A stretch of DNA of 64,000 nt from Paraliobacillus quinghaiensis (GCF_003426025.1 NZ_QJSH01000012.1:1-64000), one strand, 5' to 3'; shown: positions 34,020-44,327, counted from the stretch's first letter. Translations and numbers: made by a program. Notes: generated by a model not told the origin, from the letters alone.

Positions 34020-35117
34020 ATGAAAGAAGAAATAGGGTATCTCGTCTTAAGCACCGGGGATGTATTGGAAGGTAAATGGCTAGGAAAACCAATTATCCAA
34101 GAGGGTGAAATGGTTTTTAATACTGCAATGACAGGTTACCAAGAGGTAATGACAGATCCATCTTATGCAGGACAAATTGTTACATTAACCTATCCATTGA
34201 TCGGCAATTATGGCTGTAATGACATAAGTAAAGAAAGTGTTCATCCAGCATTGGCAGGATTAATCATTTCGAACGCTTGCGATACACCGGAACATTATCA
34301 ATCAACCTATTCAGTTGTAGATATGATAGATGCATATAAAATCCCAACATTGTATGGCGTTGATACACGTGCATTGACTCGGATCATTCGGGAGCATGGT
34401 GAAGTGTATGGAAAAATAACAACTGACAGTCAGGACACACCAAAAAAATGCCACGTAGATCCGTCGATTGTTAAAAAGGTATCCGTTGAAAAGATCCAGC
34501 AACTAACTGCACTACATGTACCTTCCTCCTTCACAAGAAAACATATGGTAGTTATGGATTTCGGTTATAAACATTCAATTACCCATTCCTTATTAGAGTT
34601 GGGATGTGACGTAACGATTGTGCCTTACGATACAACATTTGAAGCAATTAACTCACTTGATCCTGACGGGGTAATCTTGTCCAATGGACCAGGAGATCCG
34701 AAAAGTCTAACAGCGCAACTAACAGCAATAAAAAAAGTAGCTGAATTTTTCCCTACATTAGGGATCTGTTTGGGACACCAGTTAATCGCGCTTGCATTTG
34801 GTGGTTCAACGAGACGATTACCTTATGGCCATCGTGGTAGTAATCATCCAGTTAAAAATCTCTTGACTGGGAAAGTAGTAATTACGTCACAAAACCATGG
34901 TTATGTCGTAGATGAAGCTTCGATTAATCAGAACGAGTGGGATGTTTCATTTATCAATGTTAATGATAAATCGGTAGAAGGATTACAACACAAAACAAAA
35001 CAGGTCATGACGGTTCAGTTTCATCCAGAGGCGCACCCTGGTCCGATTGATACACATGAAATTTTTGTTAACTTTGTTGAGCAGTTAAGTGTAAAAGGAG
35101 AGAAGCAGCATGCCTAA
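34020..35117 (+). CDS. carA: Carbamoyl-phosphate synthase, small (glutaminase) subunit
   Basis: CarA releases ammonia from glutamine and channels it to CarB. The 365-residue protein has the N-terminal CPSase domain ([37 protein letters not shown]) and a class I amidotransferase domain whose nucleophile is C250 in [16 protein letters not shown], with FHPEAHPGP carrying the His/Glu. The ATG at 34020 follows GGAGGGG; an ORF extension upstream to 33981 passes through the tandem repeats. Its position beside argF marks it as the arginine-pathway copy rather than PyrAA. Confidence 0.95.
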   Translation: MKEEIGYLVLSTGDVLEGKWLGKPIIQEGEMVFNTAMTGYQEVMTDPSYAGQIVTLTYPLIGNYGCNDISKESVHPALAGLIISNACDTPEHYQSTYSVVDMIDAYKIPTLYGVDTRALTRIIREHGEVYGKITTDSQDTPKKCHVDPSIVKKVSVEKIQQLTALHVPSSFTRKHMVVMDFGYKHSITHSLLELGCDVTIVPYDTTFEAINSLDPDGVILSNGPGDPKSLTAQLTAIKKVAEFFPTLGICLGHQLIALAFGGSTRRLPYGHRGSNHPVKNLLTGKVVITSQNHGYVVDEASINQNEWDVSFINVNDKSVEGLQHKTKQVMTVQFHPEAHPGPIDTHEIFVNFVEQLSVKGEKQHA

Positions 35118-38100
35118 GTTAGATTCCATAAAAAAAGTAATCGTAATCGGATCTGGTCCAATCGTGATTGGGCAAGCTGCTGAGTTTGATTATGCAGGTA
35201 CGCAAGCCTGTTTAGCATTAAAAGAAGAAGGCATTGAAGTCGTACTCGTAAATAATAATCCAGCAACGATTATGACAGATGAAAACATCGCAGATAAAGT
35301 TTATTTAGAGCCGCTTACACTTCTTTCTTTAACGAATATAATTGAAAAAGAAAAACCAGATGGCTTGTTACCAACACTGGGAGGACAAACAGGCTTAAAC
35401 CTTGCGATGGAATTAACGAAAGCTAATGTACTGGAGAAATATAATGTTGAACTACTAGGTACACCTTTAGATACGATCACAAAAGGGGAAGACCGTGAAA
35501 TTTTTAAAGCAATGATGAAAGATATCGACGAACCGACTGCTGAGAGTATTTCAACGAGTTCTGCTGATCAAGCAGTTCAGTTTGCATCCTCTGTTGGTTA
35601 TCCATTAATTGTGCGACCAGCCTATACGTTGGGTGGAGCTGGTGGTGGAATCGCCAAAGATGAAGCTGAGCTTAGAAAAATTGTTAAAAACGGTATTCAT
35701 GCGAGTCCAATTAATCAAGTTTTGATTGAACAAAGCGTAAAAGGATGGAAAGAGGTTGAGTATGAAGTGATGCGGGATGACAATGATACATGTATTATTG
35801 TTTGCAACATGGAAAACCTCGACCCAGTTGGTGTGCATACAGGAGATAGTATTGTAGTAGCCCCTTCTCAAACATTGAATGATTATCAGTATCAAATGCT
35901 TCGTACCTCTTCGGTGAAAGTGATCCGTGAGCTTGGTGTAATCGGTGGCTGTAACATCCAGTTTGCACTTAACCCAAATAGTAATGAATACATTATTATT
36001 GAGGTGAATCCACGTGTGAGTCGGTCGAGTGCACTAGCTTCTAAGGCAACGGGCTATCCAATTGCACGTATCGCTGCAAAATTAGCGCTTGGCTATCATT
36101 TAGATGAGGTACTTAACCCGATTACTGGAGATACGTACGCAAGTTTTGAACCTGCAATTGATTATATTGCCGTTAAAATTCCACGTTGGCCCTTTGATAA
36201 ATTCCATCAAGCAGATCGGTTGTTAGGAACACAAATGAAAGCAACTGGTGAAGTAATGGCTTTAGCACGTAATTTTCCAACAGCCTTAAATAAGGCGATC
36301 CGATCATTAGAGATTGGTTTGGATTCTTTATACTTAGCTGAATTAGAAGAATTAACAGATGAACAATTAAACCAAGCTTTAGATTTAGCAACAGATGAAC
36401 GGTTATTTGTGATTGCTGAAGCTTTCCGTCGAGGGTATACCATTCAACAAATTCATGAAATTACTGAAATCACAAAATACTTTTTACATGAAATTGCCCT
36501 TATGCTTGAAATTGAAAATGCGTTAAAGCAAAAAGAGTGGTCAGATGTCAGTGTAAATGATCTAAAAAAAGCGAAACAATTTGGTATTTCTAACAAAATG
36601 TTAGCAAATCTATGGGATGTTGATACAAAAGTTCTGCAACAACGTTTAGAGCAGGATAAGATTTTTCCATCATATAAAATGGTTGATACGTGTGCGGCTG
36701 AATTTTCAGCTGATACGCCGTACTTTTATAGTTCATGGAATGAGATAGATGAAGTGGAACCACTAACAGGAAAAAGAAGAATGGTTGTATTGGGATCAGG
36801 TCCAATTCGGATTGGGCAAGGTGTTGAATTTGATTATTGTTCCGTCCATGCTGCCATGTCGTTAAAAGATCAAGGGATTGATGTAGTTGTAGTCAATAAT
36901 AACCCAGAAACAGTTAGTACTGATTTTAACACAGCAGACCACTTATATTTTGAGCCACTGACAGAAGAAGATGTTTTGCAAGTTGTGCAAAAAGAACAAG
37001 CAGATGGCGTATTGGTTCAATTTGGTGGACAGACAGCTATTAATCTAGCAGATGGTTTAGCTAAACAGGGTGTTAACATTATAGGTACAGAGTTAAGTGT
37101 AATCGAGGCAACAGAAGATCGAGATAAATTTTATCAATTGTTACAAAAGTTAGCGATTCCACATATCCCAGGTGATACCGTAATGAGCACAAAAGATGCA
37201 ACAACAATGGCGGCGAAGATTGGCTATCCAATTCTAATTCGCCCTTCTTATGTAATTGGTGGTCAAGGAATGGTAATAGTAGAGTCTGAACAAGCACTAC
37301 TTGCGCACATTGAACAAATGAAAAAGAGCACAACCCATAATCGTATTTTTCCTTTATTAATTGATCGTTTTATTACAGGTAGCGAAGTTGAAATTGATGC
37401 GGTATGTGATGGGGAAGATGTGTTAATCCCGGGTATTTTTGAACATATCGAAAAAGCTGGTGTTCATTCAGGTGATAGTGTTGCAATTTTTCCAACACCA
37501 AGCTTAACAGATAGTGAGAAAAAGACAATTGAGATTTACACACAGAAGATTTCAGAGGCATTAGATGTGAAAGGGATCATGAATATTCAATTTGTTATTA
37601 GTGCAGATCGTAAGACCGTTTATGTGCTAGAAGTAAATCCACGTGCATCACGAACTGTTCCTATTGCGAGTAAAGTAACTGGAGTGCCAATGATAGATTT
37701 GGCTACGCGTGTACAGATGGGAGAAAGTTTGCAGCAACAAGAATGGAAGCTTGGTTTACATGAAGATGTTCCGTTTTATGCAGTGAAAATGCCTGTATTT
37801 TCAACGAATAAGTTGGCAGGCTTAGATCCGCTATTAGGCCCGGAAATGAAATCAACAGGTGAAGCAATCGGAATTGGATCAACCGTTGAAGCGGCAATGG
37901 CAAAAGCGTTTGGTTGGAAAGAGGAATTTTTCCAAGAGATTACCAGTGCTAAAAGTATCTATCTAGCAATAGATAATATTAATGAGAGTCTTGTATCTGC
38001 GCTTCAGCTTGTTGAAGGAGAAATTATTGCAGATCAAGAAACAACAGATATGTTACAAGCAAAAGGGATCACGGTTAATCAAACGTTAGCTGTAGAAGCA

Positions 38101-38337
38101 GCAGCTGAGGCTAATAATGAAGAAGCATTTGTTTTAGTGTGTAGCACAAAAATAGGTGAACAGCATAAGCAATTACGAGAAAGTACGTTGCAGGCTGGTG
38201 TGATATGCTTAACGGCAACGGAAACGTTAGTTGCATACTTACAAGCAACAAAAGAAAAGCAGGAAGCACCCTATCCAATAAATCATTATCAATTGGATCA
38301 TAATCAACTGAATAAAAAGGAGCGTGTGTTACGGTGA
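35110..38337 (+). CDS. carB: Carbamoyl-phosphate synthase, large subunit
   Basis: CarB makes carbamoyl phosphate from bicarbonate, two ATP and ammonia. The 1075-residue protein has two homologous halves, each opening with a SGPIxIGQ-type motif ([17 protein letters not shown] and [17 protein letters not shown]), separated by an oligomerisation domain. Each half has an ATP-grasp fold ([11 protein letters not shown] and [10 protein letters not shown]). The C-terminal allosteric domain begins near 935. The start overlaps carA by 8 bases; argF begins in an ATGA-like (GTGA) overlap at its stop. Length is somewhat above the arginine-specific B. subtilis CarB. Confidence 0.96.
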   Translation: MPKLDSIKKVIVIGSGPIVIGQAAEFDYAGTQACLALKEEGIEVVLVNNNPATIMTDENIADKVYLEPLTLLSLTNIIEKEKPDGLLPTLGGQTGLNLAMELTKANVLEKYNVELLGTPLDTITKGEDREIFKAMMKDIDEPTAESISTSSADQAVQFASSVGYPLIVRPAYTLGGAGGGIAKDEAELRKIVKNGIHASPINQVLIEQSVKGWKEVEYEVMRDDNDTCIIVCNMENLDPVGVHTGDSIVVAPSQTLNDYQYQMLRTSSVKVIRELGVIGGCNIQFALNPNSNEYIIIEVNPRVSRSSALASKATGYPIARIAAKLALGYHLDEVLNPITGDTYASFEPAIDYIAVKIPRWPFDKFHQADRLLGTQMKATGEVMALARNFPTALNKAIRSLEIGLDSLYLAELEELTDEQLNQALDLATDERLFVIAEAFRRGYTIQQIHEITEITKYFLHEIALMLEIENALKQKEWSDVSVNDLKKAKQFGISNKMLANLWDVDTKVLQQRLEQDKIFPSYKMVDTCAAEFSADTPYFYSSWNEIDEVEPLTGKRRMVVLGSGPIRIGQGVEFDYCSVHAAMSLKDQGIDVVVVNNNPETVSTDFNTADHLYFEPLTEEDVLQVVQKEQADGVLVQFGGQTAINLADGLAKQGVNIIGTELSVIEATEDRDKFYQLLQKLAIPHIPGDTVMSTKDATTMAAKIGYPILIRPSYVIGGQGMVIVESEQALLAHIEQMKKSTTHNRIFPLLIDRFITGSEVEIDAVCDGEDVLIPGIFEHIEKAGVHSGDSVAIFPTPSLTDSEKKTIEIYTQKISEALDVKGIMNIQFVISADRKTVYVLEVNPRASRTVPIASKVTGVPMIDLATRVQMGESLQQQEWKLGLHEDVPFYAVKMPVFSTNKLAGLDPLLGPEMKSTGEAIGIGSTVEAAMAKAFGWKEEFFQEITSAKSIYLAIDNINESLVSALQLVEGEIIADQETTDMLQAKGITVNQTLAVEAAAEANNEEAFVLVCSTKIGEQHKQLRESTLQAGVICLTATETLVAYLQATKEKQEAPYPINHYQLDHNQLNKKERVLR

Positions 38338-39287
38338 CGGTAGCAGAAAAAAATTTACAAGCACAGCTTTCCGGAAGAGACTTTTTAACGTTAGCGGATT
38401 ATAGCAAAGAAGAAATCACCTATTTGCTACAACTAGCAAAAGAAATTAAGCAGAAAAAGAAGCAAGGTGAAGTCTATCAACCTTTAAAAGGAAAAGTATT
38501 AGGCTTAATTTTTGAAAAATCTTCGACACGTACACGCGTATCTTTTGAAGTGGGGATCTATCAACTCGGTGGCACTGGTTTATTCCTTAGTTCGAAGGAT
38601 ATTCAAATTGGAAGAGGTGAGCCAATTTCTGATACAGCAAAGGTGCTATCAGGTTATCTAGATGGCATTATGATCCGAACCTTTGCTCAATTAGATGTTG
38701 AGGAATTAGCTGAAAATGCGAGTATCCCTGTCATTAATGGTTTAACAGATTTATATCATCCTTGTCAGGTTCTAGCAGATTTACAAACAATTGAAGAAGT
38801 AAAAGGTTCGTTAGAGGACATTAAAATTGCGTATATTGGTGATGGAAATAATATGGCACATTCTCTCATGCTCGGTGCTGCAAAAATGGGAATGCACTTT
38901 AGTACAGCTGCACCAGAAGGTTATTTACCAGATGCTGCTGTTGTCGAAAAAGCAAAAGCTATTGGAGGAGACAGTTCAGAAATTACCATAACAACTGACC
39001 CAATTGAAGCGATAAAAGATGCGGATGTTGTTTACACGGATGTATGGGCGAGTATGGGGCAAGAAAGTGAACAAAAAGCTCGTGAAAAGCTTTTTGCTTC
39101 CTATCAAGTTAACGCAGAATTACTACAGCATGCTAAGCCAGACTATACATTTATGCACTGCTTACCGGCCCATCGTGGGGAAGAAGTAACAGCTGAAATT
39201 ATTGATGGAAATCATTCAGTTGTTTTTCAAGAAGCGGAAAATCGTCTCCATGCTCAGAAAGCGTTGATGGTGGCGTTGATGGGATAG
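38334..39287 (+). CDS. argF: Ornithine carbamoyltransferase, anabolic
   Basis: ArgF forms citrulline from ornithine and carbamoyl phosphate. The 317-residue protein has the carbamoyl-phosphate motif [12 protein letters not shown], the [11 protein letters not shown] motif and the ornithine-binding [11 protein letters not shown]. The GTG start overlaps the carB stop. It ends the five-gene cluster argGH-carAB-argF. Because carbamoyl phosphate is made next to it and no arcA/arcC is near, an anabolic role is favoured. Genes for ornithine synthesis (argCJBD) are not in the window. Confidence 0.96.
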   Translation: MTVAEKNLQAQLSGRDFLTLADYSKEEITYLLQLAKEIKQKKKQGEVYQPLKGKVLGLIFEKSSTRTRVSFEVGIYQLGGTGLFLSSKDIQIGRGEPISDTAKVLSGYLDGIMIRTFAQLDVEELAENASIPVINGLTDLYHPCQVLADLQTIEEVKGSLEDIKIAYIGDGNNMAHSLMLGAAKMGMHFSTAAPEGYLPDAAVVEKAKAIGGDSSEITITTDPIEAIKDADVVYTDVWASMGQESEQKAREKLFASYQVNAELLQHAKPDYTFMHCLPAHRGEEVTAEIIDGNHSVVFQEAENRLHAQKALMVALMG

Positions 39288-39331
39288 AACGAAAGATTAG
39301 TAGGGTTTATAATGAATTAATATAGGATAGA

Positions 39332-39366
39332 AGAGACCAAGTCAGAGGTGATTTGGTCTCTTTTTT
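39332..39366 (+). terminator. Intrinsic terminator of the carAB-argF cluster
   Basis: AGAGACCAA and TTTGGTCTCT pair across an 11-base loop and are followed by TTTTTT. Confidence 0.9.
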
Positions 39367-39757
39367 GTTTGGCTTGTTAAATACAATTTGTTAGTTGTAA
39401 TATTTAATATAGATTAAATCAGGCTTTTTTATTTGGTTATAATTTAACGCTATGTTGTTTATGACACAATTTATATATGAAGCGTTGTAACACACTTGAA
39501 TCTCTGTAGTTCAGATTAATGGATTGATAATTGATTCATCAAATGCCGAATAATTATTTTTTGCCGGATTACTGCTTGAGTTCGCCGAATAATTTTAAAA
39601 TTTGCCGGATTACCTGTCAGTTTTGCCGAAATACTAAGAATTTCGCTGAATTAACGCTCGGACTTGATAGATGATGCGCTGTAAATTAAAAAAAACAGCC
39701 TAATTTAATTTATACTTTAAAAAAATATTGAATGAAAAAATAAATTTATTATAGAAC
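39367..39757. other. Gap with phased array and element-end remnants
   Basis: No gene is seen in this gap. It contains TATATATGAAGCGTTGTAA (39472-39490) and TTGATAGATGATGCGCTGTA (39664-39683), which match ends of the 1856-2180 element, flanking a phased repeat array (39545-39665). Confidence 0.6.
39545..39665 (-). repeat. Phased array of TTCGGCRAA cores, array A
   Basis: Read on the plus strand, GCCG/GCTG cores start at 39545, 39563, 39584, 39604, 39625 and 39645, i.e. 18-21 bp apart. On the minus strand each unit reads TTCGGCRAA or a one-base variant, followed by about 10 variable bases and TWA, the same form as array B at 57391. Confidence 0.75.
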
Positions 39758-39784
39758 TGAAATATTTCAGGTAGTTAGTTCGAC
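39758..39784 (+). promoter_or_regulatory. Candidate autoregulatory ECF promoter
   Basis: TGAAAT and CGAC lie 17 bp apart (39758-39763, 39781-39784), close to the SigX/SigW pattern TGWAAC-N16/17-CGWC. It ends 33 bp before the sigma gene, whose product resembles SigX. Confidence 0.65.
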
Positions 39785-39817
39785 TAATTAATGAGTAAAT
39801 TAACGGAGGGGAAATGG

Positions 39818-40330
39818 ATGATAAGTGACAAGATTTCCGAATGGTTTTTTAAATACAACAAAGATATATACCATTTATTACTGTATTATGTTGGATCCGG
39901 TGATATAGAAGATTTAGTACAAGAAGTATTTATTCGAGCAATCAAAGGATTTGATTCCTATCAAGCAAAATCGAGTCCAAAGACTTGGCTCTTTTCTATT
40001 GCACGTAACGTTGGAATAGATGAGATCAGAAAAAGAAAAAGGAATAAAGTGAAGAATGTGTTTCCTTTTGGAGAAACTGAACCGAAAGAGGAAAAAACAC
40101 CAGAAGAAATGCTCAATTTAAACGAAGATAAACGAATTTTATATCAAGTAATTAAATCTTTAAAATCCAATTATCAAGATGTGATAATTTTTCGAGCAAT
40201 AAAGGAATTGACTGTTCCTGAAACAGCAGACGTTTTAAATTGGAATCAAAATAAAGTTCGCATTACTTATCATCGAGCCTTAAAAGCTTTGGAAACTAAA
40301 AAGGAGGAAATTCATAATGAAAGAGAATGA
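39818..40330 (+). CDS. ECF RNA polymerase sigma factor, SigX-like
   Basis: The 170-residue protein has the two sigma-70 domains of ECF factors: region 2 (DIEDLVQEVFIRAIKGFDSY, then SPKTWLFSIARNVGIDEIRK) and region 4 (ELTVPETADVLNWNQNKVRI). It most resembles B. subtilis SigX, which responds to cell-envelope charge and antimicrobial peptides. The ATG at 39818 follows GGAGGGG; an ORF start at 39791 has no site. The next gene, overlapping by 14 bases, encodes its probable membrane anti-sigma factor. A matching ECF promoter lies upstream, suggesting autoregulation. Confidence 0.9.
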   Translation: MISDKISEWFFKYNKDIYHLLLYYVGSGDIEDLVQEVFIRAIKGFDSYQAKSSPKTWLFSIARNVGIDEIRKRKRNKVKNVFPFGETEPKEEKTPEEMLNLNEDKRILYQVIKSLKSNYQDVIIFRAIKELTVPETADVLNWNQNKVRITYHRALKALETKKEEIHNERE

Positions 40331-41027
40331 GAGATTAAATAAATTAATCGATGAAATACAGTCGCTCCCTGAACCGGATTATGAAAAAGAGTTTAATACA
40401 AATAAGCAACGTAATATAAATGATAACCTTATGAAGTTCTCAAGAAATTATGAATTAAAGAAGAGAAGAAACGCTTTAATGAAACGTTTTTCCGCAGGAG
40501 TAGTCGGAATAGCCGCATTAATTTTATTTTCTATTGCTTTTATACCATTTGGAGATGAAGGAAATTCTAATGAAACGCATATGGAATTTGAATTGTATAA
40601 TGGTAAATCACTGAGAATTGCAGTGGTTGGTGAACCACCAGAAGTTAGAGAAGAACAGATTAAATTTAAAGAAATTTCTTTTGATGAATTGACAAGTGAG
40701 GAAATGAATTCTTATGATGCAGTCTTTATTATGAAAGAAAATCTTGAAAAGGCATCTGCAAGTCAATATAAAAATATTTATGTAAACTCTCGTATCCCAT
40801 ATTTTTTTATTTCTTCTAAAAGTTTCATTCCTTTTACAACAGATATAAGATATAGTGATTCTTGGGAGTGGGAACCTGGTTTACCCTATATAAATGGATT
40901 ATATAAGCCAGAAAATAATAATAAAACAAGCTTAGGTTTTGGTTTATATAACGATAAAAAGACAGAAGAACACATAAAAGCAACATATTCTTTAGTGTTC
41001 AAGAAAATAGAGGAATTAAACCTATAA
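40317..41027 (+). CDS. Probable anti-sigma factor (RsiX-like position)
   Basis: The 236-residue protein has a cytoplasmic N terminus of about 55 residues (KLIDEIQSLPEPDYEKEFN), one membrane segment near 58-77 (FSAGVVGIAALILFSIAFIP) and an extracytoplasmic domain of about 160 residues. That topology, plus an overlap with the sigma gene, is what anti-sigma factors have. No clear zinc ZAS motif is visible. AAGGAGG lies before the ATG. The outer domain has no family I recognise; it may be the sensor. A terminator follows at 41091. Confidence 0.8.
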   Translation: MKENERLNKLIDEIQSLPEPDYEKEFNTNKQRNINDNLMKFSRNYELKKRRNALMKRFSAGVVGIAALILFSIAFIPFGDEGNSNETHMEFELYNGKSLRIAVVGEPPEVREEQIKFKEISFDELTSEEMNSYDAVFIMKENLEKASASQYKNIYVNSRIPYFFISSKSFIPFTTDIRYSDSWEWEPGLPYINGLYKPENNNKTSLGFGLYNDKKTEEHIKATYSLVFKKIEELNL

Positions 41028-41090
41028 AGTTAAAAAATAATCATTTTAGTAGACTATATTAAAGATTCATGGTTAGAAAGTGCAGAAAAT

Positions 41091-41126
41091 AAAAACACTT
41101 GGATATTGAATATCCAAGTGTTTTTG
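41091..41126 (+). terminator. Intrinsic terminator of the sigma/anti-sigma operon
   Basis: AAAAACACTTGGATAT and ATATCCAAGTGTTTTT form a 16-bp stem with a 3-base loop. Confidence 0.92.
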
Positions 41127-41236
41127 TATTTATGATTTTAAAAGTGAATAAATTTAAGTAATGTAACGAATGATTCCGCCACACGCTCCTTTTAATACAA
41201 TCATTGGAAATTGATATGTGGATATTTTCAAAAGTA

Positions 41237-41283
41237 TTTACAATTACTCATATTGCGATATAATAAAGTGAGTAATCACTCAC
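41237..41283 (+). promoter_or_regulatory. Promoter and TetR-type operator of the ABC/TetR operon
   Basis: TTTACA (41237-41242) and TATAAT (41259-41264) are 16 bp apart. GTGAGT-AATC-ACTCAC (41268-41283) is a perfect 6-bp inverted repeat over the expected start point, and a related half site ATTACTCA lies between the boxes. The third gene of the operon encodes a TetR protein. Confidence 0.75.
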
Positions 41284-41305
41284 ATTGTTAGGAAGGTGTG
41301 AACAT

Positions 41306-42028
41306 ATGACTTCAATTATCACATTAGAAAAAGTAAGTCATTCTTTTGGAAATGAGTTAGTATTATCTAACGTTGATTTAGAAATTGAACAAGGAAAGAT
41401 TTATGGGTTACTAGGTCCATCAGGTTCAGGGAAAACAACATTAGTGAAAACAATAATAGGTGCCTTGACGCCAAATAGTGGCAAGATATATGTAGAAAAT
41501 ACAAAGATGCCATCACTGAAAAAGTTAAATGATATCGGTTATATGGCACAAGCAGATGCATTGTATGAGGAATTAACAGCAAAAGAAAATTTAGACTTTT
41601 TCGCAAAAATATACGGAATGGATCGTCTTAATAGAAAAAAACGAATTGATCAGGTTTTGAATGAGGTTGATCTATTCGAAAGTAAAGAAAAGGTAGTTGA
41701 GAACTTTTCAGGTGGTATGAAAAGAAGACTGTCATTAGCAATCGCATTGTTACATGAGCCTCGTATTTTAATTCTAGATGAACCGACAGTTGGAATAGAT
41801 CCAGTCCTTCGAAACAAAGTTTGGGATCAATTTAATGAAATGAAGCGTAAAGGTATTACCATTATAGTTACGACACATGTGATGGATGAAGCGGAAAAAT
41901 GTGATCAACTTGGTTTATTGCGAGACGGAAGGGTTCTGGCTAGTGGTTCGCCAACAGAATTAAAGGATCAAACACATACCCGTACTATTGAAGATGCGTT
42001 TCTTTATTACGGAGGTGTGAATTCATGA
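41306..42028 (+). CDS. ABC transporter ATP-binding protein
   Basis: The 240-residue ATPase belongs to the ABC-2 export class (YhcH/NatA-like). Walker A is LLGPSGSGKTTL, the signature FSGGMKRRLSLAIAL and Walker B ILILDEPTVGIDP, with H-loop TTHVMDEAEKC. The ATG at 41306 follows GGAAGGTG; a TTG at 41285 has no site and lies beside the operator. It overlaps the permease gene by 4 bases. With the TetR gene at the end, the layout is that of a self-regulated efflux operon. Substrate is unknown. Confidence 0.9.
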   Translation: MTSIITLEKVSHSFGNELVLSNVDLEIEQGKIYGLLGPSGSGKTTLVKTIIGALTPNSGKIYVENTKMPSLKKLNDIGYMAQADALYEELTAKENLDFFAKIYGMDRLNRKKRIDQVLNEVDLFESKEKVVENFSGGMKRRLSLAIALLHEPRILILDEPTVGIDPVLRNKVWDQFNEMKRKGITIIVTTHVMDEAEKCDQLGLLRDGRVLASGSPTELKDQTHTRTIEDAFLYYGGVNS

Positions 42029-43032
42029 AAATAATAGCTATAATCATGCGCATTATACAGCAGTTTATTCGAGATAAACGATCGCTAGCCTTATTATTCT
42101 TTGCACCTTTATTGATCCTTATTTTAACTTGGGTTGTGTTAGATCAAGAGTCAGGAAATATCGCTATTACTACGGTTGACCTACCTGAAAAAATGATAAC
42201 AAAATTAGAAGCTGGGGAAATGCAACTAATAGAAGTTGATAACCCTGATGAGTCACTACGTGAAGGTGAGATTGATGCTATTATTGCGTTTGAGAGTAAT
42301 GCATTACAGATTACAATAGATGATAGTGAACCTAGTAATCAGCAAGCAGTAATGATGCAGATACAACAAGCGCTAGCCACTAATCAAAATGGGGTTCCTG
42401 TTGAGATTGAGAAATATTACGATACAGAAATAGATACAACATTTGAGTATGTTGGTCCTGTATTAATTGGTTATTTCGCTTTTTTCTTTGTATTTTTAGT
42501 AGGGGGAATTTCATTTTTACGTGAAAAGTCTCAAGGGACAATGGAGCGATTATTTGCTACGCCAATAAGAAGCTGGGAAATCATTATTGGTTATCTAATT
42601 GGTTTTGGTATATTTGCTATCATACAATCCTTTATCGTGGTATTGTTCGGTGTCTATGTATTAGGAGTTCCATTACAAGGTCAGTTAGTATTAGTTGTTC
42701 TTATTACACTACTTTTGGCGTTGACTGCATTAACCCTTGGTACATTACTATCAACATTTGCTAAAAATGAATTTCAAATGATGCAATTCATCCCGATTGT
42801 TATTGTGCCTCAAGCCTTCTTCTCAGGATTATTTTCAATAGACAATGCACCTGCATGGGTAGAGTGGATTGGAAATGTTATGCCAATTAATTATGGTGCA
42901 AATGCTTTAATAGAAGTTATGATAAAAGGTAATAGTATAGGGGATATTCTTTTTGAGATTAGTATGTTATTTGGATTCTCTTTACTATTTTTTATGTTAA
43001 ATCTTGTTACATTAGTGTCATTTCGTAAGTAA
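42025..43032 (+). CDS. ABC-2 type transporter permease
   Basis: The 335-residue membrane protein has one N-terminal segment (about 22-40), a large extracytoplasmic domain (about 41-145) and five C-terminal segments, the layout of ABC-2 permeases of the YhgE/LinJ/YadH group. [27 protein letters not shown] is the family coupling stretch (here cut: [16 protein letters not shown]). It starts in an ATGA overlap with the ATPase gene and is followed by the TetR gene after 19 bp. Confidence 0.9.
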   Translation: MKIIAIIMRIIQQFIRDKRSLALLFFAPLLILILTWVVLDQESGNIAITTVDLPEKMITKLEAGEMQLIEVDNPDESLREGEIDAIIAFESNALQITIDDSEPSNQQAVMMQIQQALATNQNGVPVEIEKYYDTEIDTTFEYVGPVLIGYFAFFFVFLVGGISFLREKSQGTMERLFATPIRSWEIIIGYLIGFGIFAIIQSFIVVLFGVYVLGVPLQGQLVLVVLITLLLALTALTLGTLLSTFAKNEFQMMQFIPIVIVPQAFFSGLFSIDNAPAWVEWIGNVMPINYGANALIEVMIKGNSIGDILFEISMLFGFSLLFFMLNLVTLVSFRK

Positions 43033-43051
43033 AAAGGTGAGGTTTGAATTA

Positions 43052-43705
43052 ATGGATAAAATATATATTAAGCAACTTTTAGAATCAGAAGGTGATGAAG
43101 TTAAATTAACTGAAAAGAAAGCAGCAATCCTTGTAGCTGCAATTGAGATATTTGCTGAGAAAGGTTATGCAGCAACTTCTACAAGTGAAATTGCAAAGCA
43201 AGCTGGTGTTGCAGAAGGAACAATTTTTCGCCACTATGCTTCAAAAAAAGAATTGTTATTAGCAATTGTTAAGCCAGGAATAATGAAATTAGCAATTCCG
43301 TACTTTGCTTCACAAGTGGTAGAGGATGTTTTTGGGCAAGGAAATAATAGTTTTGAAGATATTCTGCGTGAATTTATTTATAATCGAATTGACTTTGCTA
43401 AAAAAAATGTACCAATGATTCGAATTATTTTACAGGAGATAGCCTTTCATACTGAAATGCAACAGGCTCTTAAAAGTACATTCTTATCAGAGGTATATCC
43501 TAAGGTAGAGGAGCTTATCGTTGACTTACAACAAAAGGGGCATATAAAGTCTGTTCCGATTGATACCACAATTCGCTTTATTATCACAACAGTTCTTGGT
43601 TTCATATTACATCAATACATTTTTAGTACAAATGCTACATTTAACGAAGAAGTAGAAGTAGAACATGTAATTGATTTGATTATGGATGGGATTCAAAAGA
43701 GTTGA
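43052..43705 (+). CDS. TetR-family regulator of the ABC operon
   Basis: The 217-residue protein has the TetR helix-turn-helix at about 23-63 ([20 protein letters not shown], then [20 protein letters not shown]). The C-terminal ligand domain is of usual size. The ATG at 43052 follows AGGTGAGG; a GTG at 43037 is part of that site. It is the last gene of the ABC operon, and the perfect palindrome over the operon promoter is its probable operator. Ligand unknown, but probably the transporter substrate. Confidence 0.9.
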   Translation: MDKIYIKQLLESEGDEVKLTEKKAAILVAAIEIFAEKGYAATSTSEIAKQAGVAEGTIFRHYASKKELLLAIVKPGIMKLAIPYFASQVVEDVFGQGNNSFEDILREFIYNRIDFAKKNVPMIRIILQEIAFHTEMQQALKSTFLSEVYPKVEELIVDLQQKGHIKSVPIDTTIRFIITTVLGFILHQYIFSTNATFNEEVEVEHVIDLIMDGIQKS

Positions 43706-43775
43706 CTTTAACTAGGGAAAACGATAAATGCTTAACTTCCTAAGATTCTAAGGTGTTTTGCTATAAAGTTTTGTT

Positions 43776-43797
43776 GGGCGAGTCAGCCCTTTTTTAT
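43776..43797. terminator. Weak terminator
   Basis: GGGC-GAGTCA-GCCC is a short stem but is followed by TTTTTTA. It lies between the TetR gene and the convergent toxin gene. Confidence 0.45.
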
Positions 43798-43801
43798 TTT
43801 G

Positions 43802-44140
43802 TTATTTAATTAATTCACTAATTTTTGTTCGTACCTCTTCCAAAATTCCAGTATTAACTTCAGCGAATTTCTTCCTTATAATATTTTGGGATAATGTGTA
43901 AACCTTGTCAGTCCGAATTGCTGACGTAACTTTAAGTTCACCTAAGTTTAAATCATTTGTTTCAATTATCACTGAATAATCAAGGTTTCTTAATTGTGAA
44001 GTAACAGCTACCACAACGATATCGTCAGTCCTTTTATTATAGCTATCGTTCGAAATAACAAGTACAGGACGCTGCTTTTTATTTGTTAAATCACTGAACG
44101 GAACAGGTAATAAAACGATATCACCTTGCTTATACATCAT
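43802..44140 (-). CDS. PemK/MazF-family toxin (predicted mRNA endoribonuclease)
   Basis: The 112-residue protein has the PemK/MazF fold signature: YKQGDIVLLPVPFSDLTNKKQRPVLVIS, seen in pieces as GDIVLLPVPFSDL and KQRPVLVISND, then DDIVVVAVTSQ. The arginine and serine/threonine positions for RNA cleavage in MazF (RP..I.S and T.Q) are present. The ATG at 44140 overlaps the upstream antitoxin gene by 11 bases. Such pairs stabilise DNA or respond to stress or phage. RNA specificity is not predictable. Confidence 0.85.
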   Translation of the reverse strand: MMYKQGDIVLLPVPFSDLTNKKQRPVLVISNDSYNKRTDDIVVVAVTSQLRNLDYSVIIETNDLNLGELKVTSAIRTDKVYTLSQNIIRKKFAEVNTGILEEVRTKISELIK

Positions 44141-44327
44141 TCCAAACCTCATCATCAATGTCATTATCCCAAAAATCTAAACTACTTTCACTAGCCTTTG
44201 TTAAGTCTTCGGTTAATCTTTTTTCTCTTTTTATTTTTAGGTGCTCAGCAAAGTCTAAAATCTTATCCACTTCTTGGTCAGGTATTTCGTCAATAATCTT
44301 CAGTAAACGCTCTTTGGCTGTGTTCAT
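44130..44327 (-). CDS. Antitoxin partner of the PemK-type toxin
   Basis: This 65-residue acidic protein (many Asp/Glu near the C terminus, LDFWDNDIDDEVWNDV) starts with an amphipathic helical part (KERLLKIIDEIPDQEVDKIL) as in DUF2281-like antitoxins. AGAGGTGG precedes the ATG. It lies upstream of and overlaps the toxin gene, the standard order, and its acidic tail would be the toxin-blocking segment. Assignment depends mostly on position. Confidence 0.75.
   Translation of the reverse strand: MNTAKERLLKIIDEIPDQEVDKILDFAEHLKIKREKRLTEDLTKASESSLDFWDNDIDDEVWNDV

Noticed and set aside
39545-39665. CRISPR array reading of the phased repeats here, at 57391 and at 60468
   Set aside because: Repeat cores are about 9 bp and degenerate, units are only 20-21 bp, and no cas genes are nearby. 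CRISPR repeats are longer, near-identical and separated by 25-40-bp spacers.
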